Shown one piece after another: positions 48,317-60,300 of a DNA stretch of 64,000 nt (positions are counted from its first letter, which is position 1; the number at the start of each line of letters is the position of its first letter). Under the pieces are notes generated by a model, which saw only the letters and a list, made by a program, of their open reading frames with translations, made no database searches and was not told the origin of the DNA. The position numbers and the translations under genes are program-made. This DNA is from Pachyseris speciosa (Eukaryota > Cnidaria > Anthozoa > Scleractinia > Pachyseridae). Location of the stretch: positions 665,001 through 729,000 of the forward strand of contig JAEMWC010000097.1 of assembly GCA_016490735.1 (NCBI GenBank), read 5' to 3'.

Positions 48317-51300
48317 TTATGCTGTTGTTACACTAGTGCGAGGGCTGTCATCGTCTATGTCATAAGGTTGGTCTATAAAATCCATAGACTTCTTGAGTTT
48401 GTTTAATGTCTTCTGAACTCTCAGCGCTGTCAAACGAGCGGCAGGGTGTTGTGCCCAACACTCCGTCATCAGCTTGGCCATTGTTTGGAGAGACTGTGGA
48501 AAGATCAGTACAGTACATTTGGTTACCATGATTTAGAGCCTGTATATAACTTCCTTGAACAAGAATGACAAGAACTGAGATGGATGTCTCTGCTGACCAT
48601 AAATAAAAAAAGAATATGCACTAAATGTATTTTTATGTGTTCGTCACTGACTTTGAAGTTGAGATCAATTTCACCAAACCATGTGCTGGAATTCTTACAT
48701 CAGTGGCACTTCTATTTTTCACTCATTCCAAAGCACTGATATAAAGCTTAAAAGATGATGAACAGTATATGTTCGTAGGGGATTTAAGGGAGGACTTCGT
48801 CTGGAGACTTGTTCAAATACAATGATAGAGTCTCTTGTAACTAACTGCTGTTGAAATCAGAAAGTGTGGTCACTTGTGATAGCTGGTCACACAAGGGAAA
48901 TTCTCAATACATTTTTGGACTCAGGAATGTTTCACATAAACATATTGAACACTGTTAATGCCACTCCCAAGAATGGTCATTCTGAGAGAGTCACTGGACA
49001 AAATAATATATGTTTGTCAGAGGGCATATTATTTTGATCCAAATCATCTTCTTTCTTGCTAGTTCATCACCCAAATCAGTGCTTTTGATTTTGTTTATCT
49101 TTAACATAAACAGTTCGGTTTTCAGTTCAGAACTTTTAAATTTTCTGGGTGAGGGAGGCACGTACCCTAATACACCTCTAGACTACAACTTTCATTACAT
49201 GTGATAGTTACAGCATACATAGTTATTAAAATGTAAAGCTTGTGGGATGTGGCTGGAGTGACAAGGATACTTCACAAATTAATGTGATCAAGTAAGCTGA
49301 AGCCACTCAAAAGGCACTACGGCCACAAGGTAGCGGGCATTACCCCTAAGGCCGAAACAGCTGTCCATGGCTGCTAATGCTTGGGCTCAATCTTTGCTTT
49401 GGTAGATTTAAGGGGTAATGCCCGCTACCTTGTGGCCGTAGTGCCTTTTGAGTGGCTTCAGCTTACTTGATCACATTAATTTGTGAAGTATCCTATACAT
49501 AGTTATTATCCTACCTCGTCTCTGTGCCATCTGTTTGGTACTGATGGTCGTCTCTTTTCTGTCAATACAACTCTCTTTACTTCATCAAAGGAGGGATCTC
49601 CAGGAAGCATGTCAAAATAAGGTACCTGATACTCTTCAGATAGGCCAGTTTCTGAAAAAAAAAAAAAAAAAAAACAAGAATCACCTGTTGTAGCTCAAAC
49701 AACAAGATCAACTTACAGTGCATAAAAACTAATAATTCTCAACTGTTTCAAAATCATGTGAATTAGAGGAGTTGCTGTTTTATACTGTCATGTTATGCGT
49801 AAGCAACAACATTGTTCTTTTCTGTTAATGCCTTGTGGAGGAAAACATCAGGCTTCAGAAGTATTGATTAGACTTACTCATAACAGTACTACAGACATAT
49901 TAATAATTATTCAAAATCATTTCATGGCCAGTAATCATCATCTTCATCACTGTCACCAACAATCACCATCACCAACATCATTATCTTGATTGGTATGTAC
50001 TTCTACTATTGCCGTCACTATCATTATCATCAGCAGTTTAACAGTTACATGCATACAGCTTTGTTAGTAGTAAAACATTAAGCTCTCGTCACAATTTTCA
50101 AGTGAAATTTCTATCCAAGTGTTTTTCAAAACATTGCATGTATGGAAAAACAAAAAAAATATATGAAAAAAACTTACCATCAGTGAAACATCTTCGAGCA
50201 ATCTCCCACAATACCAGCCCAAAGGAGTAAATGTCTGCCATCTTAAATGCAGCAAAGTTCCTAGAATCCAGTGTATTGTCTAACACCTCGGGTGCCATGT
50301 ACCTTCTTGTTCCTACTCTTGTATCTGGCTTGATGTCAACTTCTTCTGTCTCTGGCGAGTATTTCACAGCAAGTCCAAAATCTGCAATGCAGCAAGTCAG
50401 GTTCTCTTTGACTAGGATGTTCTTGCTTTTGATGTCACGATGTGCAATCGGAGGCTTGCCTTTTGTTCCTTGGATTTCAGTGTGAAGGTGAGTAAGTCCT
50501 GCAGCTGCAGACAATGCAAGCTTGATCATGGTCTTCTTGTTAAGGCAGTGGCATCGTAAGAAGTCATACAATGACCCATAAGGGTGGTAATCTGTTATAA
50601 GGTACATTTGAGTCACTTGATTGCTTCCAATAATGTCTGATGCTATAAAGCCTAGAATGCTTTCATGTCGCAGTAAAACTGTCTGGTATATCTCTGTTTC
50701 CCTATGCCAAGAGGATTCACAATGTGACAGGAAAATTTTGACTGCAACATCTTCTCCACGCCACCTTGCCTGCCAAACCTCACCATAACGTCCTTTGCCA
50801 ACACTCCTGCCAAGTGTCACTTGCTTGGCAATTGTTCTCTGAACCTAAAAGACAACACAACCAAAATAAGGTACTAAAGCAGGAGACTAGTTTCATGAAC
50901 ATTGCAATACTAGCCATTGGAATACAAATTGCAAGTTTTCAAATCCATACAGTCAGCAATTTCTATCAATCTCCCACAGACCTGATCCCATTCCTGGTTT
51001 AGTGAACAGTATGCATCTCCCAGTCATCACTATTTTTACTGAGGGACATGTAGCTTACCAAAAGTGGTAATCCTGAGCCACTTCCAGAGCTTTGATCCAA
51101 CATGTCTTTGAGTGTTTCTCCTGCTGATATATATGGACCGCCGCCATACTTCTCAACATCAAAAGCTGAAGGTACTTGACTGTTTTTTGCTCTTAATCTA
51201 GACAATAACAGTGAAAATGTGATCAATGATCAATCCAGTTTTTGGTTCCTTCGTCAATAGATTTTATCATGCAGCATTTGAGGAAGTTTCATGTGAGTGT

Positions 51301-54300
51301 AATTAGAACATCAAAATAATGAAGACACTAGGTGATGAGTAACCAAAGATGGGTAACAAATGCAACCTAGTGCTGTTAGTTGTGGCTCTAAACAACCTGT
51401 ACCACCACCATTTGTATCTCTGAAATACTGAAGCATTTACTATTTTTCTTCAAGCTTTCAAGACTTCATAACTTTTTACCACATTATCACATTAACTTAA
51501 CAATCAGTTTCCCATTGTTATAGCTTGAAATTTTGCTAGCAATTACTGTAATTAGACAGTGAATGAAATTTGCCAAACTTTGCTGTTATTTATTTTGCAA
51601 AGTAATGAGCCAAGAATGAAAATGAAGTCTGATAAAATATCCCAGCTGTTCTTGGCCAACTGACTGACTCAACATTTGAAGAACATCTGCGTGCACGTTG
51701 ATGTAAGCAGTCCATCACGTGAAGAGACTACGCCAAGGGGCTGAGATAGGAGTGACCAGGGATGGATTAGCAACAAATCCAACCAGGAAAAAGTACTTAC
51801 CGGAGACAAAAAACTACAAGGACGATTATGAAGACCATGGCACAAACACCAGCACTGATAAAGAGTATGGAGTATTGCCCGGTTACAGCATCTTCTGACT
51901 CCTCTTCAATAGGAGTAACTAATAAGCACAAACAAAGAAACAAAACTGAAGTCATGGTCACGGAATCATCATCTGTTGCAGGTCACTACTGGAACACTGC
52001 ATTGCTACTCAACCATCAATTCATCATTAAATCACCCTGGAGTGATCAAAGAATTATTATAATTTTATCTGTTTTCATTACCACTGAATTATCCTCAAAT
52101 CCATATGGAATCGTAAATGGTTCACTGCAAGTAAGTTGTGAGACAACTAGCCCAGTTTGTGCCATAAAATTATCAAGGCTTTCAAAACAGTGAAGTTGTC
52201 TCCTTATTTATTTAACACTACAGCTCACACAGCATTTCACAGCTGGAATGAACATGTACTTGGGAAATTTGTGAAAGGTTATGTCTGGTTGAAACGAAGG
52301 AAAAATAGGTCCTGCAAAATGTTGCATTGAAAATTATATTTCCCCGGAGGGTTGGTACTTACCTGACGGGGATATGTGGTTCTCCGAACCCCTCATAGAC
52401 TGATATGAGCAATACTGGTGCAAAGTAGCGCGGCACGTGGCCTGGGTACCACAATATAAAAGAAAGCGAAGAGCATGCGCTATTCCTCGCAGTAGTGGAG
52501 AGTGAGGCCATAAAGATTGGCAGTAGAAGGGTGGGGAGGAAAAGATGGCTACTATGGCTTGGGACCAGTATTGCTCATATCAGTCTACGAGGGGTTCAGA
52601 GAACCACATCTCCCCGTCAGGTAAGTACCAACCCTCCGGGGGATAATATAATTTCTCCTTCACCCCTCTTTGACTGATAGTCGCAATACTGGTGCAGAAT
52701 TCCCAAAGCAATACTGCCAAGCAAAGACAAAACTTACTAATATAACCACAAGGGTTAATAATCCATAAGAGGCATGTTGTGCCAATAACAAACCATAACA
52801 ACAAGCAAATGAGGTAAGTTCTATTATATAAGCAAGCAACATCCAAGATAAATTTAACTGTTCAACACTAGACTGTTCACAGTCCTCTATTTTTCCGTGA
52901 GATTGTCAAGATACAGTACCGCTCAAAAGTAAGTTACCAGTCGCGTCACGTTTCCTGCGCTACGCGATTCGCGTCGTGCGCTACGCGAATCCCGTCGCGC
53001 GTGACGCGAATCGCACGAGAGTCACTAAAGCGGAAATTTTTGGCATAAATTTTGGGTGATTTTGCAACGTGACATCAATTAAATTCGCGTAACACTTTCC
53101 AAATGCAGCTATTGTTCTGTCGAATTTGAGTCGTTCATATGTGTAGTTCACTTCTGTGCAAATAAATATAGCATCATTTTGAGGTCATTACAAATCGAAA
53201 ACTTGTAAACAAACCGACGAATGATCAATTGCAAATGATAAGCATAATTAGTTACACCCGTTAGCGCTGAATTTAGTTGAATTTTTATCGGTTCTGTCGT
53301 CGATACGTTTAAATGGTTGTGTTTTCTAAATTCGTTGAGGACATAATCAAGAGCTAGTTCGGCACAAGCAAATGACTAATGACCGGCCGGGTTACTGCAT
53401 TCGGATCGCAAATTTGCATAAAACTGCAAAACTACTGTCTGTGTAATTTGAAACTTTCCACTCCATATGACCGAAAAATTCATGAGAAGCAAAGGAATAG
53501 AACCCGAAACAGAACGGAGTTTATTTTATTTCCTTCTTTGTGCACGAACAATTTTATCATGTAGAAATCTGAAGTTCATTCTGCCAACGGTGAAGACGCA
53601 TAAGTTTGGGTAGTTGTATGTGAAATGTTTTGTTTATTCAACATGCCGGCGCTCAATCGTATATTTTCTACTTCGAAGGACCGGAACACATTTTCCTGGC
53701 CATATCTTTGTAAACTTGTGCAGATTTTAATCCAGTAGAGTTTGTCCGTGGGAAAAAGATTTGCCGAAGAGTAAGTAGTTCGGACACCTCGCACGTGCTC
53801 CGCTTAATTACACTGGTCTTCTTATCTACGGCTCGATCTGTTTTTAATTTGCCGCTTGAAACTGCGTGCCAACTCGCCAACATTTTCAATTTTTTTAATG
53901 GCTAGTTGTCAAGAATCAGATGAATAGAAAACTAACAAAAAGTATCAAGCATCAGTCATGGCTCATGGACGAGCCGAAAAATTGGCGGTTTTATGTACCA
54001 GTGTAGGAAGAAGCTCGTGTCCAATGAAGCAAATTGAATGCGGCGCGACGACGGTAGAATTCCTCGGAATGTCTCCACTTCAAAAGACTGAAAAGCATGT
54101 TCATGTACATAATATTGAGTATGCAGGTTTTTTTAAAGTTATTAATATGTCAACCTCAGTCTATCAAAGTTTCGAGGAGAAAACAGTTTGACACGGAATT
54201 TGGAAGCAAAGCACACGCTGCCCTTCTCCGGCGATGATTGATCGATTATGCATATTCATTTCTTCTTAGCGGGCTTTTGCGAACACTGGAAATTGACTAT

Positions 54301-57300
54301 TGAAATCGACTATTGTTGCTTTACAATGGGCATATTAAATGGTGAGAGAGCTTCAAGTCAACATACTTACAGTTTCCAGAACATCGCGCGCTACGCGTAT
54401 CGCATAGCGCGCGACGAGAATCGCGTGAGAGAGCTTCAAAGAGCTTCAAGTCAACATACTTACAGTTTCCAGAACGAGGGTGGTAACTTACTTTTGAGCG
54501 GTACTGTAGTACGCGTCTTGTTAATGGCGGCCATCTTGATTTTCAAATGTACCAAGTCAGCGGGCCTTGGGAATTTTGTATCTCTAGGGGGAGGGGGGTG
54601 AGAAAAATAGAGGGACTGTGATAACATCACTGCGACTCGCATTCAAGGAGCGCGTTGCTCCAGCAATGCAGCCATCTGATTGGTCATTAGACAATAGAGG
54701 TTAATCTGTGTTGACAACACGTTTGGCTTACACTGCAAACCATTGACAAGTGAATAGTTCTAAAAATTGCTCTCGAGCGCGGATCTGCACCGGCTTCACC
54801 ACATGATTTGAAGAAATCGTCACTGTTCGGCGTTTCGTTTAGAGTGTCGCCCAGATCATCGTTTTCTTTAAACAGCATAGAACGTTTCGCTCTTACCCTA
54901 ACTTCTAGCTCATTTTCGGCTCGCGAAACAGCGGAAGAATTTGTTTTCCTTAAGTGCTTCGGCATCGGCAAGCTGTAAGGCCGGCTCTTCTTGAAATTTC
55001 TCGGAGGATAAATGACATTCAACCTTTTGAAGCGAGGATCTCCGTCACTTTCCACGCAAGTGATGTTTTCAGAAACCAATGCTGCCTTTATAAATTCGCA
55101 TAAGGTAATGTCATTCCGAATTTTCAGGCCACATTTTGCGCAAACACGGGAAGACTTTTCTGTATCTTGTAGGATAACTACTCCGACATGCTTTCCAACG
55201 AGTTCGGCAAGGGGAGTGCTGCTAACTCCCGATTTCTGCGGAATTTTAAACAAATTCTCCAAAAACACGGTCTCTGCCAGAAGACTTAAAATCAACGTAA
55301 CAAATATGACACATACTAGAAATATCTGGCTTTTTAGCTGGCGGTTTAACCTTTTTTTGGTGTCGAAGAGAGCATGTTCACTGCCTCCATTGGAAAACGA
55401 TGTTTTGAGTTCACGCGACATGGATGTATCAAATGTCCGTCTGGGTATTTTCATTTGCCAATTTGTTAATTAATAACTTAGGATAGGCGTTAAATTCCTG
55501 TCACGCCCCCTGAACGCGAGTCGCAGTGATGTTATCACAGTCCCTCTATTTTTCTCGCTTCCTCCCATACCGTCCCCTGCCCCCTAAGTAGATTTGACAC
55601 TCTTCTCCAGGTTGACTCGGTATGTTTGAAAGTCAAGATGGCCGCCATTAACAAGACGTGTACGATCTCGACGATCTCACGGAAAAGGAGAGGACTGTGG
55701 ACAGTCTAGTTCAACACTTGCTCTCTGGTTGAGTGAAATAGCATTATGCAGTGAGATACAAGACACAAGCAGCCTTCAAGATGTACGCAACTTCTTTGTC
55801 CTCTATACATAAGCCGCCAGGCAACGAACAATGCAGATCTTGAGGTTCTCTGGAAATGAAGGGAGAAAAATCTTGTGGGCTGGGTGGCCAGGCCTGGAAG
55901 TCTTCATATGTGTAGGGAGGGTAAATTCCCATGAACCCTCCTTCCTGAGAGAGTAAGACAAGTCCAAAGAAGACAGTTCATGGGATCTTGCTGCCAATGT
56001 GAGTGCCAACAATAGAACAGTCTTGTACGATAGCTGCTTCAGTGTCAGAACCTCTAAAGGTTCAAGAGACTCCAAGTATGATAATGCTGTGTGAACATTC
56101 CATGTAGAACAGTACTTGGACTTGGGAGGCTTACTCTTAAAAACACCCTGCATAAACCAAGAGACAACAGGAAGACTTCCTAACTCTGTTGAGCCAATGG
56201 GGTCATGGGTCTGAGAAATGGCTGACTTATAGAGGGCTATTGTCCTATACTCCAAGTTCCCTTGTGTAACTAGCGATGTAAGGAAAGCAAGGACCTCTAC
56301 TACCGGCGCTGAAATGGGACAGGTGGCCCGTTGAGAACACCAGCGAACCCATGCTTTCCAGGGCCCTGCATACCGCTTCTGGGTAGCTGCTCCCCTTGAT
56401 ACCAATAAGATGTCAACAACTTCCTTTGAAAAACCTGTTGCTTCATAACGATCCCTGATAAGGACCAGACTGCTAGATGTAGAGACTGCCACAGGGGGTG
56501 GCATGCTGTTGGCTGAAAAGGAAGGAACAGCAGAGATTGAAGCTGGGGAAGTAATGGAGGCTGATCCACAAGCAATTGAAGTAACTCTGGGAACCACGGT
56601 TGACCAGACCAGTTGGGTGCAATTAGGAGAGATGTTGCCTGATCCTCCCTTATCTTCCTTAGGATCAGAGGAAGAAGGACCACAGGAGGGTGTATTAGAC
56701 AACTCCATTGGCTCCAATCCTGGAGAAATACATCTACCGCCAAAGCCCCTGGGTCTGGGTACCTCGAGATGTACCTGGGTACTTGGTGAATCAAGCGAGA
56801 TGCAAAGAGGTCCACTTTTGGTGTGTAGAACCTCTGACAAATGGACTGAAATAATATCCTTTTGTCCAGTGTCCACTCGGTTCTGCTTTCTTATTGCCCT
56901 GGAGGCGGAGTCTGCTTCCCCATTCTGAATCCCTGGAATATGCTGTGCTGTCAGTGACACCCCCGCTTCCAGGGCAACTGCCCACAGTTCTAAGGCCTGA
57001 CTCATCAGAGCAGGCGAATGCGTCTCCCCCTCTTGTTGATGTATGCCACCGCTGTAGTGTTGTTGGCCTGTAAGTGGACATGTTTGGGTACAGGTTGCTG
57101 ATGCTGCAGTAATGCTTTCAAGGCTTAAGTGGCAGCCCGTAATTCCAAGACATTGGTGTGCACACTCGCCTCTTCTGCACTCCAGTGACCTCCGATAGAT
57201 ATTCCCTGGTGAGCTGCCTCCCAGCCCTTCTTGGAAGCATCGGTCCAAATGGTCGCATTCATTTTTGGGTGTCGGATTGGACAGCCATTCAGATGGACGC

Positions 57301-60300
57301 TCTCTGAGATCCACCACTCCAAGTCGGCTAGAGCCTGGTAGGTTAAGGGGATTACTACATCCCGTCCATGGCCATACTGAGCCACTGCCCGTAGGTGTAA
57401 GCACTGGAGACCTCTGTATTGAAGTGGGGCAAGCATGATCCCTGTCTGAGAAGCATGGCTCATGCGTCCAATCAGAGTGGACAGGGTCCTCACGGAACCA
57501 CTCCTTTGAGCAAGGACAAGTTGATATGTGGACACAATACTGTCTAGCTTTGGTTGAGGAAGAGAAAGTGTCATTGTTGTTGAGTCCAAATGGGCCCCTA
57601 GAAAGACCATACACTGGGATGGGGTGATTGAGCACTTCTCTATCTTGAGCAGGAAGCCCAGCTTTTCCAGGAAATCTATTACCTGCACAAACAATTGTTT
57701 CAACACCCTGCTGTGTTGGTGAAGTAACAACATGTCGTCGATGTAAATTACAATCCGGATTCCCAGCGAACGCACGACTGCCAACACTGGTTTCAGAGTT
57801 TTTGTAAAGGCCCAAGGAGCAGACGATAGACCAAAGGGAAGACACTGGAACTCGTAGATTCTGCTCTGATATACAAACCTCATGTACTTTTTGTGGGATG
57901 AGTGAATCAGTATTGCATAATATGCGTCCTTCAGGTCCAGTTTCATCATAAAGTCCCCTGGTTGTACTAGGGATCACACAATTTGCAATCCTTCCATTTT
58001 GAAGGTCTCCTTGACCAGGAAACGATTCAGAGCCTGAAGGTTGATAACTGGGCAAAACTCGCCATTCTCTTTTTGTATCAGAAAAAGAGTTGATGTGAAC
58101 TGGTCATCCCGAGGTTGGACCTCCTTTATCGCTCCTTTTGCTAGTAAATTTGCAATTGCCAAATCCACGTGTTGGGCCTCGGTATAGCTTCGGGTCCAGG
58201 TAACCCTCATGCGCCACTGCCTGGGACGGCTGTGAAAAGGGATTTTGTACCCCTGAATTGTCTGTAATGTCCATGGATCCTGAGTTATTTTCTTCCAATT
58301 TTGAACAAAAAATTGTAAACAAGTGGCTGATTGGTTGCTGGGCGGGTTGAGTGTTTCTAGGACAGGAAGCGGATAGTCAGCTGGAACTTGTTCTGGCACC
58401 AGAGAGCTGGGAGGCAGAATCTTCTGCTTTACAACGCTTGGAGGATTGGTGGTTGAATTTTGAGCAAAAACCCCATTTTCGTTTTCCCCAACTTCTGCTA
58501 TTATCATTGGGGGTGAAACTGGAATGAAAGGACTGATCCCTCCTGTAGGGTTTTTGAACTGACGCTTAGCAGGTGGAGTACTGATAAGTTAACTGTTAGT
58601 AGAACTATGGTCATGCTCACTCTTGATCTTGGCATGAGATTTTTCTGGGAAGAGGTGTTTGTCTGCAGGGATACCTTCCCGAAGGGTACGTTTTTCCCAC
58701 CTCAGTAAGAATCTCTGAAAATCGCTTTTGCCTCCAGGCTTTTAGCCTGAAGTGGGCATTTCCAAGTAGGGCAAGGGCATCTTCCAATAAATCCTTTATT
58801 GCATCAGGATTAATATCCTCGCTCTCATCCTCTCCACCTACATCATCGAGTGCTGAGATGGCTGCTAGAATGGGTTGTGTGACCACTATAAAGGCAGACT
58901 GGCGTTCAGCAAGGCCATCATCAAAGGAAAACAGTTCTTTAGTTTTTGTGAAACCGTGTCCTTTCTCAATATCTTCTTTCATCCCAGCCTCCATAGTAGG
59001 GGCCACCAGGAGGGACTCTGTGTCCTTAATCTGAGGGTAAGAAGTAGTCAGCTCTTTCCACTTCTCCTTTGTTAGGGCCCTTGAGAAGCCCTTGGTAGTG
59101 AAATCTAACAGGTCTTTGGAGATAGTTGACTCCCGCTCATAGCTGTAAAAATGGTCGCCTCGAGAACGAGATGGCACCGCATCAGGTGATTCTTTCATAG
59201 CAGCATCAACATCTTTTGGGCTGGTTTGACTCGGGAAGGTTGGAGCGGCAACGAGGCCTCTTAAAAGTGCTGGCATTTGTTTTGCTACAGCATCCGCCAC
59301 TAGCGTCTCAATATTATGACGTTCTTCACCGCTGCCCGCCAATTGGATCGGGTCAGACGACGGTGAGTTGTCAGCCTAAGGACAACAGAAGGCACGTGGT
59401 CCACCAAAACGAGCCACAAAACGAAGAGGAATAGCGCATGCACTTCGTTTTCTTTTATATTGTGGTACCCAGGTCATGCGCTGTACTACTTTGCACCAGT
59501 ATTGCGACTATCAGTCAAAGAGGGGTGAAGGAGAATTAGTTTGACTACACTCCGATTTAATGAATGAAATCAAGTTAACATTTGGACTGTGGGAATCACA
59601 TGTAAACATTCAGTTGGAGGCTGTGCCCTGAATAGATTGAATAATGGCCATAACACTAATGCAGCATTCATTTGATGAATAAATTAAAAGCATGACAAAC
59701 AACAGAACAAAATATTGTATCACTATGCACACAATTAACTTTGTCCCCTTCAACATAAGTGGGGGAAGTTGTGGTATGAGTACACTAATGGAGCACTTGA
59801 GCACTCAAGTGACCCAGTGGCAATTAATTGCAGTAAGAACAGTCACCCATTTATGAGCGGAACAGTTGATGTATTTTTAGTAACTACAATGCTAGCTGTT
59901 TTCTTTGTGATTTCAAAAAGCAGGACAATAATGCAGGTTCATTTCTTTGAAAAAATTAAAGGTTGCAATAAACTGATACATGTAAAACTGTAGCAGTTGG
60001 TTGTGTGTTTTTAAGTAGCTTTCCAAATTTTCATTAATTTACAATGTAGCGTAATTGTAATACATTGTATAGGTGGCACTTCAATCATGGGTATGAAAAA
60101 GCAGATTAAGAGCTTAGTGGATGACTTTGGTATATTGGTTTGGCTTTCATTTCAGTAAACAAGTCTATGCCTATTCTTTCTTAAAATCCTTCCATTATTT
60201 CCAATGTTCTGCTCTACCAGATAAAATAAATTATATAATATGATAGACAAAGAACAATACTGGAAAGAAGGCAAAGGATCAACCCAATCCTTGATAATAT

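Larger units (their letters stand above)
52869..55708. mobile_element. Mutator-like (MULE-like) inverted-repeat element with 9-bp target duplication and captured ORF
   Basis: Terminal inverted repeats open with TAGACTGTTCACAGTCC on the left (52869) and its near-exact reverse complement on the right (ends 55708). The flanks carry an exact 9-bp direct repeat GTTCAACAC (52860-52868 and 55709-55717). The arms are long: the left arm runs 52869-52911 and resumes at 54509-54646 after a nested element; the right arm is 55511-55708. Between them lies the 255-codon ORF. A 9-bp duplication and TIRs over 150 bp fit Mutator-like elements; no transposase is seen, so it is non-autonomous. Without the nested insertion it is about 1.25 kb. 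It interrupts the DIRS-like element at 52650-59537. Confidence 0.75.
52650..59537 (-). mobile_element. DIRS-like tyrosine-recombinase retrotransposon, decayed, in BMPR1 intron 2
   Basis: About 47 bp of inverted terminal repeat (left 52650-52697 beginning with TTTCTCCTTCACCCC; right ending 59537) bound a minus-strand element with gag-like, RT/RNase H and tyrosine recombinase coding regions. No LTR and no target duplication are seen, as expected for DIRS elements. A MULE-like insertion (52869-55708) splits the 3' part. The element shares transcriptional strand with the host gene. Coding frames contain an in-frame stop and frameshifts, so it is dead. Confidence 0.82.

Noticed and set aside
55012..55473. 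153-codon plus-strand ORF
   Set aside because: Antisense of the 255-codon ORF in the MULE-like element; the minus-strand reading has the clear membrane segment and motif content.
56503..56928. 141-codon plus-strand ORF
   Set aside because: Antisense to the DIRS-like coding region, with no recognisable motif.
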